NCBI RefSeq assembly: GCF_945859705.1
Contig: NC_079134.1
Coordinates: forward strand, 11,945,545 to 12,009,544
Direction: 5' to 3'
DNA: 64,000 bases
Source of the DNA: Episyrphus balteatus
Lineage: Eukaryota > Arthropoda > Insecta > Diptera > Syrphidae
In this document: positions 1-10,463 of the stretch, one piece after another
Layout of the letters: every line of letters begins with the position of its first letter
Numbering within the stretch: position 1 is the stretch's first letter
Made by a program: the position numbers and the translations under genes
The notes under the pieces: model-generated
What the model saw: the letters and a program-made list of their open reading frames with translations, nothing else
Databases searched by the model: none
Told to the model about the DNA's origin: nothing

Positions 1-1402
1 ATTGTTCACACCAATTCCAAAAGAATTCATATAAATCAAACATCATTGGCGAATATCGGAAGATATGTTGTTGAATAAAATAATTCAAATCAATTCTCGA
101 TCTCAATAAATCATACATATTATAGAGAAAAACTCCACAATAAGCGTGTGCCATTTTGGGACTTTCATAAATATTGCCCAGTAAACCATTTAGAGCATGA
201 ATATTAAACACAACCGATTGAAACTCTGAGAAACCATGAAGAATCGTCGATGAGAATGCATCGTATTTTTTCTTAAACAATTCTTGCATGTGAAAGTGCT
301 TTAAGAGATTTTCCTGCACCAGAAGGCAATCCACTTTCGATATGTACTTCATTTTGTCAATAGTTGATAGGTTATGAATTTCGGGACGGACCTCTTTGAC
401 TTTACCAGCTTCTTGCTCTTTCGCTCGGACAAGTTTTTCCTTTTTAATGATATTTCCAAATCTTTTTTGGAAAGCTTTACAATCTCGAATGGGTTCCACT
501 TTGGAATCCAAAGTCCTTAATACCACAAGACAAATAAGAAGTGAATGCAAATGATGGAGATCTGCATGAGGAGTCTTTTGTATCCAATAGATCAAGGAGA
601 GAAAATATATTTGAAGATCAGAAGGAATCTTTTCGATTTCTCTGAAGAGTTTATCAGAATCTAATTTTAGTTTCCTAAAAACTATTCTAAATAGTTCCAC
701 ATTCGGTGAAATTGGATTAAATGAAATATCTGGTAGGGCTTCCAAAGGATACCTGACAGTGTGTATATTTGTAACGCGGGTCAATCGAGTTAAATAACGA
801 AAATAAGGAACTTCATCATCTGTTAAAATACCTTCATTGAAAATCTTATCCTCATCATATCCACTGATATTATAAAGCAAAGTGAACATGTGTTTAAGAA
901 TTGGAATCGAAATTTCATTGCAATCATTGAAGGTAAAATGTTCGATTTGAGGATTATTGATGTAGATTCGAAGATGAGCTAAATCTACAAGGAATCGTGG
1001 GAGATTGGCTGGATATAGGCGATCCCTGAACCATTGAGGTAGAAATGTATTTGGATCGATTTCGTCTTCATCATCATTATCGTCGTTCCGTTCTATTTTA
1101 GTCTCTCCATTCTCTAAAATAGCAATTTCTTCGATAACTATATCATCACCACTTATATATTCATCTGCTTCTTCCGTTTCTTCCTCATCTTCAAGTTCTT
1201 CTTCTTTATCTGTTCCATCTTCTAGAAAATCTTCTTCGTTTTCTTCGTCTGATTCCTCTGCTGATTCATCATTTTCACTTTCAATACTGTCTTCAATAGC
1301 ATTTTCATAATGAGTCTTAAAAAACTGATAGGAGGCACAGTTTTCAATTGAATATCCTTCTACGGCGCCTTTTATTTGGATCTGAAGTTTGTTTCTTTCA
1401 GA
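1..1402 (-). CDS. ast: asteroid, second coding exon (continues beyond the window)
   Basis: On the minus strand a TTTTTCAG acceptor at 1410-1403 is followed by an open frame of 467 codons with no stop, running off the left edge. It begins SERNKLQIQI (residue 321 of the spliced product). A strongly acidic Glu/Asp tract follows at about residues 353-435. After it comes a globular region beginning FLPQWFRDRLYP (about 440), which looks like the C-terminal conserved part of Asteroid; FLVDLAHLRIYIN, MFTLLYNISGYD and MAHAYCGVFLYNMYDLL lie within it. The two exons give at least 787 residues, so only a short C-terminal tail should be missing. The exon is easy to overlook because it has neither its own ATG nor its own stop in the window. 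Frame and splice phase agree with the upstream exon. The exact end is outside the window. Confidence 0.88.
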
Positions 1403-4400
1403 CTGAAAAATAAAATAAAACAAACACAAAATTAGTCAAACTATTTTTCAACCTGCAAGAACTTTTATGTTTGAAAAAGTGAATGAAAATTACTTATTTA
1501 TACAAGTTTATTACGGTAACTTTTTCAGCAGTGAGTAAACTTAGTTAGTAAATCCTATAAATTCATTTTTATGAAATCAAGAAGTAGAATGATAGATACG
1601 CAGGGGTAGAACACCAATCTAGTGCTAATTAACAAAATAGCTGTGTTTTAACTTTAAACTCTGGACTAAGGTGTTCTGAAGAAAGCTTACAAAATTGGAG
1701 ATCTTGATAGTGCGATGAAAACAGCTTTGCCAAAGAAACCATAGAATAGTTAACCATAGAATAGTTAAAAAATATTAAAGTACTTAAAAAAATCCCGTTT
1801 CTCAGATGTTAAGACAAAAGCATGCTAGATGATCTACTATGGAATAGAGCAAATAGAAATGGAATTGGTACCTATCATTTTTTCTAAGGGGTTGGTAGAG
1901 TTGCTATTTCGAATGACAATTTGACGCCTCTAAAACTGGTGATCCAAGAAAATGTGTTCTTTTGCTCCTCCAATTGTATGTGAGGAGATTATTTTGAAAC
2001 CTTAAGAACATCCCGAAACATTAGCTTTTTTTAGGGGCGGAAATGTGAATGGAATAGTCGGTGAGTCTTAAGGGCTCTGATGGTGGTTTAGAATACTAAA
2101 GAATCCATCCTTGAGTACATCCTTAACATGTATAGGCCATATTTTATTATTATGAACATAAGCTACGACAGCCGAACAAATTCTGGAAGAAACAAGTAAA
2201 AACAATTTGGATAAGGAAAAACACGAAGTGTTTATTTCTGTTATGTATCAACAGAAACGAAGAGTGCAGAGTACAAAGAACCCGCTGTAAGAAGCAAAGT
2301 CACTTCTGAACTATCAAACAAATACCACCGCGGCAAGCTTATCAGCGTTGACAAAAATTTTAATCATTGGAGGGAAAGTTACCTTGAAGAATCCACAAGG
2401 GAAAAGAGGATATATGAAACAGCGATAACTATCGTTCGCTTTAACTGATGTCACACAAAAAATAATACAACTGTCTGAGGACCAGTGCGGGTTTTTTTCA
2501 TGTAAATTAACTACAAATACAATCCAGAATATAAAAATTAGAATGGAAAAACATCGTGATTTTTCAAGAGATTTCCTTACTGTGGTATATAAAGACCACC
2601 AAGAGATCTGATATGGATTCCCTTAAAACATCCACTTTCGTAAATCTAAGTGCGGATAATCATGGGCATGTACGAGCGAGTAAAAACAAAGGTAATATGG
2701 CCCTGTTGGAGCCCTCAAAAAATTTTCAATCAAAGTTGTTACGCATCAGAGAAGCATCTTGTATCATTGGATTTGTTACAGTCCTTGACTCTCTGCTTCA
2801 AGATAAAGGCACGAATTCAAAGTTAAATTAGTTTTTCGTTTCTGACGTTTCATCATAATTGAAAATTTACATCCTTGCAACGAGTACATCCTTAAACGAA
2901 TAAGTGGATGTTATGAAAGTATGAACTACAGCGAAAAAGATAGAATATTTGTGCTGTCCGTCTGTACGTACACTTGTAGTTACTTAGCTCAGTACTTTTA
3001 AAAGCAGAGCCTTACATGCAAAGTATCCACTTTTTCAGCTATCATGTTTATACCAAATACCACAGATTTGAAAAAAATTGAAAAGTTTATATGTATATCT
3101 TGGATGTATGCTCAAAGTGAAGAACTGGAATTAAACACATCAAACATGGCAATCATTCACTTATAGGTTACAGAAGAAGTAATAAAACTTGTTGGAATAA
3201 GAAGCTAGAAAACTCGAGAAAGCCTTCTCGTAAAAAAGACCGAATCCAGTTTTTAAATACAAAGAAAAATTTGAAAATTGTTAGACACGTTATTGGGAAA
3301 AATAAGTTAGGCTACCGGTAACTTTGGAGGGCCTAAAAAAAGTAGTAGTAAATTGTAAAAAATAAATGAATACATACAGACAGACCCACAGACTGATAGA
3401 CAGACGGACATAGGCTGTCTCAAAATACAGAATTGACCGTTCATTTTTTTTAATATCATATTTATTTGTATTAACGAGTCTTTAAATTGCCTATAACAAC
3501 TCAAATAAAGTTCTTGAGGGACCATTATAAATTGCTTGTTGACGGCAACAATAATCAACATACCACCACCGATTCACTTGATTCTCTACATGATTTGAGA
3601 TCTAACCAACCGAATCAAATGAAGTCTAGGAAGCTATCGCTACACTAAAATCGAACTAACTAGCTGCGACAGCCATATGTTTAAGAAAAAAGACACGTGC
3701 CTTGACAATTATATTTGAATATCCTACCACTTATCATAGTGTTTTTGGAAAGGAAAGAACATCGATGTCTAGTCCTTGAAATCGTTAACACCATATCCGA
3801 GGTAAGAAGAAACAGATTAAGATCTTTCGGTTTGATCATGTTTTATATAACCTCGACGGTGTGAAGTGAAAAAATTGAGACTAGCTATTATATTTTTATT
3901 TGGAATGGAATCTTCTCTACTGTCGACAAAGTACAGGGACTAGTTCAAGTTCCTGAAATAAAATTATTGGCTTTTTTACATTATCAAACTTTTGCTTTTG
4001 GATCTTTCTATTTAACTAAATTTTTAGAGCATCAGAAATTCACAACTAAGAAGTAAAGTAGGCCTTAAGACTCCTGTGTTCCGATACAAGAAAATGTGAA
4101 ACCATCAGTACTCAATTGGCATCACAAAAGGAACAACAAGAAACTCTATATGCTTGCTTTGAGTCCACTAGTCAATAAGGTGAGTTGTCTCCGAAAACAT
4201 TAAATTTAACCTTGGGTAACTACGCAATACAAAAAGAACTTTAAAATCTAAAATTACATTGTCAATTGGTTTCTATTTAGCCCCGTTTTGATTTTATTCA
4301 AAATTGTTTGATTTTCAGCTTTAATTTTGTATAAAAAAAAAACAAAAGAAACTAAAAATTTAAAGGGAACTAAAGTAATGGTTTTTATTATGTTAAATTA

Positions 4401-4405
4401 ATTAC
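1403..4405 (-). other. ast: asteroid intron (about 3.0 kb)
   Basis: Bounded on the minus strand by a GTAATT donor at 4405-4400 and a TTTTTCAG acceptor ending at 1403. The interior is AT-rich and noncoding. It contains a decayed plus-strand reverse transcriptase fragment (about 2319-2610) and a GACAGAC-type fragment near 3379-3420 that recalls the dispersed TCTG-repeat family near 39 kb. The rest shows nothing recognisable. Confidence 0.75.
2319..2610 (+). pseudogene. decayed non-LTR retrotransposon reverse transcriptase fragment
   Basis: Translation shows interrupted reverse transcriptase-like sequence. In one frame ISVDKNFNHWRESYLEES resembles the segment upstream of the palm in RTE-like and related elements. 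In another, after a frameshift, LSEDQCGF...TTNTIQNIKIRMEKHRDF...VVYKD resembles the EDQCGF-RPGRST...MEKHR...VFIDxxKAYD block. Stops and frameshifts break it and the catalytic region cannot be followed further. It lies antisense inside the asteroid intron. The assignment rests on motif memory only. Confidence 0.5.
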
Positions 4406-5365
4406 CTTCTTTAGCGTCCCGAGAATCTTATTCGATGCCGATTCAAGTGTTTCATGTCTCAACCACACAAGTATTCTCTGTATTCTCTTATGTAGTCGAG
4501 AAGTTTTCTTCCCCATTCCAATCTGTCTCATTTGTGTAAAGAAAGATTTAAAAGCGCTCCTTTGTATATAATCATTTCCCAACAAAGCTGCAAAAAGTGG
4601 CAACTTTTCCTTACTCAATCTACCCTTTTCAACTAAATGATCAATTTTATATAAACAACAATCAAGATATTTATAAGTTTTTCCTGTCTTTGGTGCATTT
4701 CTATCTTCTGAATCAACTTGAATGTCTTTAATGATTTTCTGAGACTTGGTTCGTTTTTCCAAATGTCTTGCATTTGATTTGGTTAATTTGGCATTATCAA
4801 CATTTTTTGGATTGACTTTCTTTTTATGAGCTTTTACAGTCAATGTTACCAAAGGAATATATTTGACATTGTGAATATAAAAATCTGAATCATAACTGAG
4901 AACTGGACAGTTCAACTTTCGACTCAATGCAGCCAACTCATCGTCAGCTTCGAAGACACATCTCATTACAGGGACTCCACAGTCCTTGACAGCGTCAACA
5001 AACACTTCCCTCATCATCAGAGGAAAGATATGTGACGAATTGAGTGGATCTATTTTTTTTATTACTGTTATTTTGCCACGCAATCTCTGCCAAACAGTTC
5101 GTAGTTTTTTCTTTTCATAGCCACCATCCATGAGGACGTAAGCGCGAATATTACACTCACTGAGGACATGGAAGAATTCGATAACTGTGCGATAGAATGC
5201 ATCATAATCACCGCCAAAAGCTGAGTTCTTACCAGCAACGTCTTTGTACAAATTACAAGCCAAATTGTCTCCATCGATGACCAAATTGCAGTCATGCAAT
5301 TCGTAGGGTTTGAGATATTGTTCGGCATGGCGGGCGATGTAACTTGTTAGTCCGCGAACACCCAT
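4406..5365 (-). CDS. ast: asteroid, first coding exon (XPG/FEN1-like family)
   Basis: Encodes residues 1-320 of an Asteroid/ASTE1-type protein. The start MGVRGLTSYI is the classic XPG N-terminal opening. An XPG-N-like region spans about residues 1-100, with DGDN at 31-34 and LMDGG at 78-82. An XPG-I-like region follows at about 130-165 (FEADDELAAL at 138-147, SYDSDFYI at 157-164), so several acidic positions of the nuclease fold survive. Lys-rich sequence follows at about 178-215. The open frame runs on to 4388, but reading through adds only VINLT before a stop. An AAG|GTAATT donor sits at 4406/4405, and the exon is exactly 960 nt, so it ends in phase 0 and joins the frame at 1402. The Drosophila gene is a neighbour of Star and interacts with it genetically; its biochemical role is unclear. 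Identity is by recognition and confidence is high. No 5' UTR boundary can be fixed. Confidence 0.9.
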
Positions 5366-5719
5366 TGTAGGAAATTATATTTTAAGGTGGTGGCAAGGTG
5401 TTTGAATTATGATTTCAAGTATAATTATTCTATTTTGTTTTTCGATGGAAATGTTATTAAAAAATTTTGAAAACAAATCCACATGTCTCCGAAATGCAGA
5501 TATAGGAATGGAAGACTGGAATAAGGAGCTGTCAATTGATGGTTGTTGTCTTGACTAATCTGGGAAGTGTATTGGAAAGCATTACACAGGTGCTACATGA
5601 GCAATAATCTTGTGTAGGATAATGTAGTGCGTGCCGATTGAAAATGGTGCTCTGGAATGGTAAGGTAGAACTGCATTATCTTGTGTGAATATGAGAATAG
5701 TGCGTTCTTTTATTTTTTA
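5366..5719. promoter_or_regulatory. asteroid upstream region
   Basis: This AT-rich stretch lies directly upstream of the asteroid ATG and must hold its 5' UTR and core promoter unless an upstream noncoding exon exists. No convincing TATA box, initiator or other motif could be assigned. The first transposon-like inverted repeat begins at 5720, so the undisturbed upstream sequence is only about 350 bp. Confidence 0.35.
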
Positions 5720-5870
5720 AAGCCTGGTACGCTGCTCGCGCTAAATTTTAGCCAAGATAAAATTCCTATACAAGTTATCGATAATTTGTATGGAACTCAT
5801 TTTAGCTCATCTAAAATTTTTCGATAATTTGTATGGGAGCTAAAATTTAGCGCGAGCAGCGTACCAGGGT
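5720..5870. mobile_element. MITE-like inverted repeat, AAGCCTGGTACGC ends
   Basis: Terminal inverted repeats of roughly 30 bp face each other: AAGCCTGGTACGCTGCTCGC at the left and GCGAGCAGCGTACCAGGGTT at the right. A second internal pair (ATCGATAATTTGTATGG and TCGATAATTTGTATGGGAG) is direct rather than inverted. A TA precedes the left end; the right end is blurred because another MITE starts directly there. The tips resemble those of the element at 7560-7948. Confidence 0.7.
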
Positions 5871-5872
5871 TA

Positions 5873-6044
5873 AGGCTTGGCCACACTGGAGGGTATGCGG
5901 TAGAGGAACGGGTAGCGGTAACGATATTTGTATGAAAAAAATTCCACATCTGAACGTTGATATGTCAGTTTGGAATTTTTTTCATACAAGTACCGTTACC
6001 TCTACCCGTACCGCTACCGCATGCCCTCCGGTGTGGCCAAGCCT
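5873..6044. mobile_element. MITE copy A (AGGCTTGGCCACAC family), TTA target duplication
   Basis: 172 bp with terminal inverted repeats AGGCTTGGCCACAC / GTGTGGCCAAGCCT extending some 45 bp through GGGTATGCGGTAG and GGTAGCGGTAACG. It is flanked by TTA on both sides (5870-5872 and 6045-6047). A TWA-type 3-bp duplication suggests the PIF/Harbinger superfamily. Two further copies lie at 9490-9651 and 9655-10348. No coding capacity. Confidence 0.85.
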
Positions 6045-6131
6045 TTAAGCGTTCATATAAAATACGATATGATTGCATTTTGAATGAACGAAAAAATGCG
6101 TATCTTCAAAAAACTAGAACGCAGTCGAAGC

Positions 6132-6748
6132 CTAAAATAAAATAAAATAAAATAAAATAAAATAAAATAAAATAAAATAAAATAAAATAAAATAAAATAA
6201 AATAAAATAAAATAAAATAAAATAAAATAAAATAAAATAAAATAAAATAAAATAAAATAAAATAAAATAAAATAAAATAAAATAAAATAAAATAAAATAA
6301 AATAAAATAAAATAAAATAAAATAAAATAAAATAAAATAAAATAAAATAAAATAAAATAAAATAAAATAAAATAAAATAAAATAAAATAAAATAAAATAA
6401 AATAAAATAAAATAAAATAAAATAAAATAAAATAAAATAAAATAAAATAAAATAAAATAAAATAAAATAAAATAAAATAAAATAAAATAAAATAAAATAA
6501 AATAAAATAAAATAAAATAAAATAAAATAAAATAAAATAAAATAAAATAAAATAAAATAAAATAAAATAAAATACCTAAAATAAAATAAAATAAAGTAAA
6601 ATAAAGTAAAATAAAATAAAATAAAATAAAATAAAATAAAATAAAATAAAATAAAATAAAATAAAATAAAATAAAATAAAATAAAATAAAATAAAATAAA
6701 ATAAAATAAAATAAAATAAAATAAAATAAAACAAAATAAAATAAAATA
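6132..6748. repeat. pentanucleotide satellite (AAAAT)n
   Basis: About 615 bp of AAAAT/TAAAA pentamers, perfect for the first 440 bp or so (about 88 units), then imperfect after 6573 with AAAGT and AAAAC variants. Because 5 is not a multiple of 3, every frame lacking a stop reads as a 15-nt, five-residue cycle, which produces a long artefactual minus-strand FILFY reading frame. Not a gene. Confidence 0.97.
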
Positions 6749-7412
6749 CAAAATAGAAAAAATCAAAAGAAAACAAAAATAATTAAATAAAACTCAAAAA
6801 ATTTTTTTTTGTATATATTAATTCAACATCTTATAACAACCTCTGTAGGGCCTTATTATAACATCCTACGCAAGTAATCCGGTTTGTGCATTAGATTAAC
6901 CCTCTGCAGGAAGACCCCGTAAGACCATTTTAAGCTGTCACAAGCAATTAAATTGTGGATTTTCTGTGAAGTCCTATGCAATTTCGATAAAATGCGCCAA
7001 AGTGATTTGTACAAGACTTGTCCTTTTTCTTTTGCAAGCCAAAAAATAGCTTCCATTGGAGCGTTATGAAAGCTAAATTGTTACTTGGGTGGTAAGGTGC
7101 TGGCTTTGTATGCAGAGGTACGTGGGATCGATTCCTGGTCGGGCCATTTTTATCATTTCAGAACAACAGAAAAAGCAGTGGAATTTCCAAAAAAAGGAGA
7201 GAAAACAAAATAGAAAAAATTAAAATAAATAAAATGAGAAGTAAAAATGCAAAATAGAAAAAAAAACAAAAGAAAACAAAAATAATAAAATAAAATTCAA
7301 TGAAATATTTTTTTGTATGCATAAGTTCAGCATCTTATAACAACCTCTACAAGGCCTTACTAAAACATCCTACACAAGTTATCTTGTTTGTGCATTAGAT
7401 TAACCCTCTGCA
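6749..7412. repeat. direct duplication, period about 490 bp, around a tRNA-like segment
   Basis: A segment at about 6740-6912 recurs at about 7230-7412 in the same orientation. Both carry CAAAATAGAAAAAA near the left, then CATCTTATAACAACCTCT and TGTGCATTAGATTAACCCTC. Divergence is moderate. The sequence between them (6913-7229) includes the tRNA-like element at about 7080-7146. The arrangement could be a tandem duplication of a composite SINE-type repeat or two copies of a short dispersed repeat. Confidence 0.7.
7080..7146 (+). ncRNA. tRNA-like segment, possible SINE head
   Basis: GGGTGGTAAGGTGCTGGC followed about 30 nt later by GGATCGATTCC (7125-7135), which differs from the pol III B box GGTTCGANTCC at one clear position. 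The A box is poor and a cloverleaf does not close cleanly, so this is not a functional tRNA gene. It shares GGTGGTAAGGTG with the tRNA-like segment at 63.25 kb. Confidence 0.4.
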
Positions 7413-7559
7413 AGAAGCACAATCTCATACCTAATTGTATATCAATTTTTGTATTTATTTTTGTAACAGTTAATTTCTGAGTTAATTTCTATCAGTAAAA
7501 GACGTATAACTCCAATCACGTGTACATGTGGTACACTCATATACAATTTTTTTCTTTTA

Positions 7560-7948
7560 AAGCCTAGTACGCAGCTGAAGCAAAACGAAATTTTCCATAC
7601 CCACAAAATTTCGTTAACGAAATCTTGAACGAAAAATTTTGTTTTGCTTTTCGTTTTTCAGTACGCAGCTTTAGCGACAAAAATTGGAGAGTTTTCACTC
7701 TTTTGTCACTTACTTTTTACTGTCCTGTGCATTTTTCTTGACTCCAAGAGCAGTGTTGACGGTTTTTTTTTCACTTCTAATCCATTTATTTCTTGCTTAA
7801 AAAATTATTTTCTGTTATTTTTCTTTATTTTAAATTAATTTTGAATTTTTTTTATTTTGACTTTGACAGAATACTCGATGATATTTTTTCGTTGTCAAGT
7901 TTGGAGACTTGAAAATTTTTCGTTTCGTTTCAGCTGCGTACTAGGCTT
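7560..7948. mobile_element. MITE with AAGCCTAGTACGCAGCT ends, TA duplication
   Basis: 389 bp, terminal repeats AAGCCTAGTACGCAGCTGAA / TTCAGCTGCGTACTAGGCTT (about 20 bp), flanked by TA on each side (7558-7559 and 7949-7950), as in Tc1/mariner-type insertions. Subterminal AACGAAAATTTTGTTTTGC-like repeats are present. Tips match the element at 5720 in pattern (AAGCCT-GTACGC-GCT). No transposase. Confidence 0.8.
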
Positions 7949-8018
7949 TAGGCATTCGAACTGATATAATTTTGCGGAATTTTCTCATTAAGGCTCTTAC
8001 TAGTCGAAGTACGTTATT

Positions 8019-8205
8019 AGCCCTGTTCCTTTGGGAGGTGGTAAAGTACTACTAGTAGTTTACTAGAGATTTTCAATGGAACGCAATTTCAACGAATTCA
8101 ATACAAATTGTATCTACTCGGGAAGAAGAGCATGAGTAGATGATAGTACTAGATTAACCAAAACATCTACTAGTAGCAAGCTACCACCTCCAATAGAACA
8201 GAGCT
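8019..8205. mobile_element. MITE-like inverted repeat, GGAGGTGGTA ends
   Basis: Left end AGCCCTGTTCCTTTGGGAGG and right end CCTCCAATAGAACAGAGCT are imperfect inverted repeats about 30 bp long. ACTACTAGTAG lies just inside the left and CTACTAGTAG just inside the right. No clean target duplication is visible, because the right end abuts the next inverted repeat at 8202. Confidence 0.65.
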
Positions 8206-8289
8206 GGGTTCTTTTTCTAACAATAGTCAACTATGTTTGTTATGTCAAAAAATATTGTTGATGTGTGTCATTGTTAGAAATTAGAGCTC

Positions 8290-8452
8290 TTGATACCCGG
8301 ATACCCGAGTACTCGCCCGAGTACCCGGGTACCCGAGTTTTCGGGTATTACTCGGGTAGCCGGGTACCCGGGTATTCGGGTACCCGAGTACCCGGGTACC
8401 CGGTTGTTTAGTTACCCGAATACCCGGGTACCCGGGTACTCGGGTATCAAAC
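8290..8452. repeat. subterminal palindromic array (ACCCGGGT), left side
   Basis: About 160 bp built from GTACCCGGGTAC, GTACTCGGGTA and related units. Each unit is close to palindromic, so both strands look alike and both read as pseudo-ORFs rich in Gly-Tyr-Pro-Thr-Arg. In hAT elements such subterminal repeats usually bind transposase (inference). Confidence 0.85.
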
Positions 8453-9489
8453 GAAAAAAAAGTATTTGTTAGGAAAATTGTTGATACTGAGCATTTTAAA
8501 CGGTAAATAACACACCATAGGTATAAGATTGAAGGCAAAAATTAAATTCAAAGCAGTTCTACAGTCAAAGCGAAGAATTGTCGTTTTAACTTGGTTTACT
8601 AGCAAAAATCAAAAGATGCAATATCCGCATCGTCTCCATTTCTCTGGGTGGCCGAACTATGCCCACCGGAAAAGGGTCCTTGCCGTGTGCAAAGATACCT
8701 TTCATTTTGTTTATTTTGATTTTTAAAAATTTTCCAAAATATTAAGTAAAAAAAAAGCGGAGAAAATGAGGTTTGAAAAAAGCTCTCATAGAAAAAAATA
8801 ATCAAAAATTTGTTTGACATGGTTGTATTGAAATGTTAATATTTCGAGATATACGCAATGCATTTTTCAGATCAAAGTCTTAAATGGATCCTGATAAGAT
8901 TGTTGAACAAATATATATATAAAATTACCAAAGTTTTTTTCGAAAACTTAGAAATAAAAATAAAAAGTTTCCACTTTTGATTTTTTAAAAATCGAAAAAA
9001 AATCAATATGGCTATCTTCAAACGCTTATAACACAAGAACGACGCAACTAATGTTAATGGTTATGGGCTTAAAATGTAGCTAAGAATATACCAATGATTT
9101 TTGGTTTTTTTTTGTGAAAAAACAAATTTTTAATCCAACATGGATGCCATGGCCTCCCCACTTCGGAGTTAAAATTTAAAAAAAAACAGCAGCAACATTT
9201 TTGACAGACAGCTGCCAAAGTGTATGTACAGTGGTGCCAAATGTTTGCATGGATTTCAAAAATCCCGATGTCGTTGTTTTGCACAAAATCTATATAGATA
9301 AACAAAAAAACACACCTAACGTTAGTGTTTACTGTCTTAAATTGTAGCTTAGAATATACCAATCTTTGGTTTTTGGTAAAAAAAAAATTTTCCACCCTTC
9401 ATAGATCCCATGGCCCTAATACTTTTAAATCAAACGCTTCCAAATAAAACAAACAAATAACTTTATTGTACCCGGGTACTCGGGTATTA

Positions 9490-9651
9490 AGGCTTGGCCA
9501 CACTGGAGGGTATGCGGTAGCGGTACGGGTAGCGGTGAGGGTACTTGTATGAAAAAAATTCCAAACTGACACATCAACGTTCAGGTGTGGAATTTTTTTA
9601 GTACAAACATCGTTACCGCTATACCGCATACCCTCAGGTGTGGCCAAGCCT
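9490..9651. mobile_element. MITE copy B (AGGCTTGGCCACAC family)
   Basis: 162 bp, same terminal repeats and internal sequence as copy A. It is flanked by TTA at 9487-9489 and 9652-9654. The right-hand TTA is also the left flank of copy C, so one copy inserted into the other's target duplication. Confidence 0.85.
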
Positions 9652-9654
9652 TTA

Positions 9655-10348
9655 AGGCTTGGCCACACCGGAGGGTATGCGGTAGAGGTACGGGTAGCGG
9701 TAACGATATTTTAATGAAAAAAATTCCACATCTGAACCATAGAGGAAGGAATACCTAGAGAGCCGACTCGTACCCCCCTTACCTAAAACACCCGCAAATT
9801 TAATTTCAGATAATCTCTCTTATTTTTCTCTTGTTTTCCTATCTGTGAATACGTGTGAAAAGTACAATTCGTTTAATACCTTCCTTTCACCAGTAGATGT
9901 CCTCACAAATTTTGAATTTAAACATGATTTTGGTTTGTACATGAACTTGAATAGCTCAAATAGCTCACTCCAGACACCCACCTTTCAATAAATATGTACA
10001 GAAATAAAAAAAAAAGGTTCGTGTTTTGAATTTATTATATTATTTTTTTATGAATTTATTTCCTACTGAGCACTTAAATTGTTTTTAATTGTTTTGAGCT
10101 CAACTCTACAGTTGAATGTGTTGGTGCCATTTAAAATGCACGGGAAAACTACCACATATAAGCACTGTGGAGTTTTTCCTCTCATTGCAGCTTGTAGGGT
10201 GGAAGAGAAAAACCAACCGAAGTCGCGTCTCTAGGTATTCCTTCCTCTATGATCTGAACGTTGATATGTCAGTTTGGAATTTTTTTCATACAAGTACCGT
10301 TACCTCTACCCGTACCGCTACCGCATACCCTCCGGTGTGGCCAAGCCT
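9655..10348. mobile_element. MITE copy C (AGGCTTGGCCACAC family), split by a later insertion
   Basis: Left part 9655-9737 and right part 10252-10348 are flanked by TTA (9652-9654 and 10349-10351). Taking out the 514-bp insertion and one 8-bp duplication restores 172 bp, the length of copy A. Internal CACATCTGAACGTTGATATG of copy A is interrupted here after CTGAAC. Confidence 0.85.
9738..10251. mobile_element. 514-bp nonautonomous element with 8-bp target duplication
   Basis: Terminal inverted repeats CATAGAGGAAGGAATACCTA (about 24 bp in all) at both ends, flanked by exact ATCTGAAC (9730-9737 and 10252-10259). The duplication is confirmed by the uninterrupted sequence in copy A. Eight-base duplications fit the hAT or P superfamilies. 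The interior has no recognisable transposase. Confidence 0.88.
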
Positions 10349-10362
10349 TTATAATACATGAA

Positions 10363-10463
10363 ACTACCGGGTACCCGGGTACCCGAATACCCGGGTACTC
10401 GAGTAATACCCGAAAACTCGGGTACCTGAGTACCCGGGTATTTGTGAGGACGGGTACTACCCG
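10363..10463. repeat. subterminal palindromic array (ACCCGGGT), right side
   Basis: About 100 bp of the same ACCCGGGT-type units as at the left end of the element. A detached unit (GTACCCGGGTACTCGGGTA) at 9469-9487 lies just before MITE copy B, so copies B and C inserted at the inner edge of this array. Confidence 0.8.

Noticed and set aside
5068..5328. Second minus-strand frame overlapping asteroid exon 1
   Set aside because: Shadow frame inside the confidently identified asteroid coding exon.
6053..6766. 237-residue minus-strand open frame of repeated FILFY
   Set aside because: Pure translation of the AAAAT pentanucleotide array; a stop-free five-residue cycle with no gene signals.
8290..8452. 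CRISPR-like appearance of the regular short repeats
   Set aside because: Units are palindromic and contiguous with no unique spacers, in a eukaryotic genome; it is a transposon end array.
8281..8538. Gly-Tyr-Pro-Thr-Arg-rich open frames on both strands
   Set aside because: Translation of the palindromic ACCCGGGT subterminal array of a transposon.
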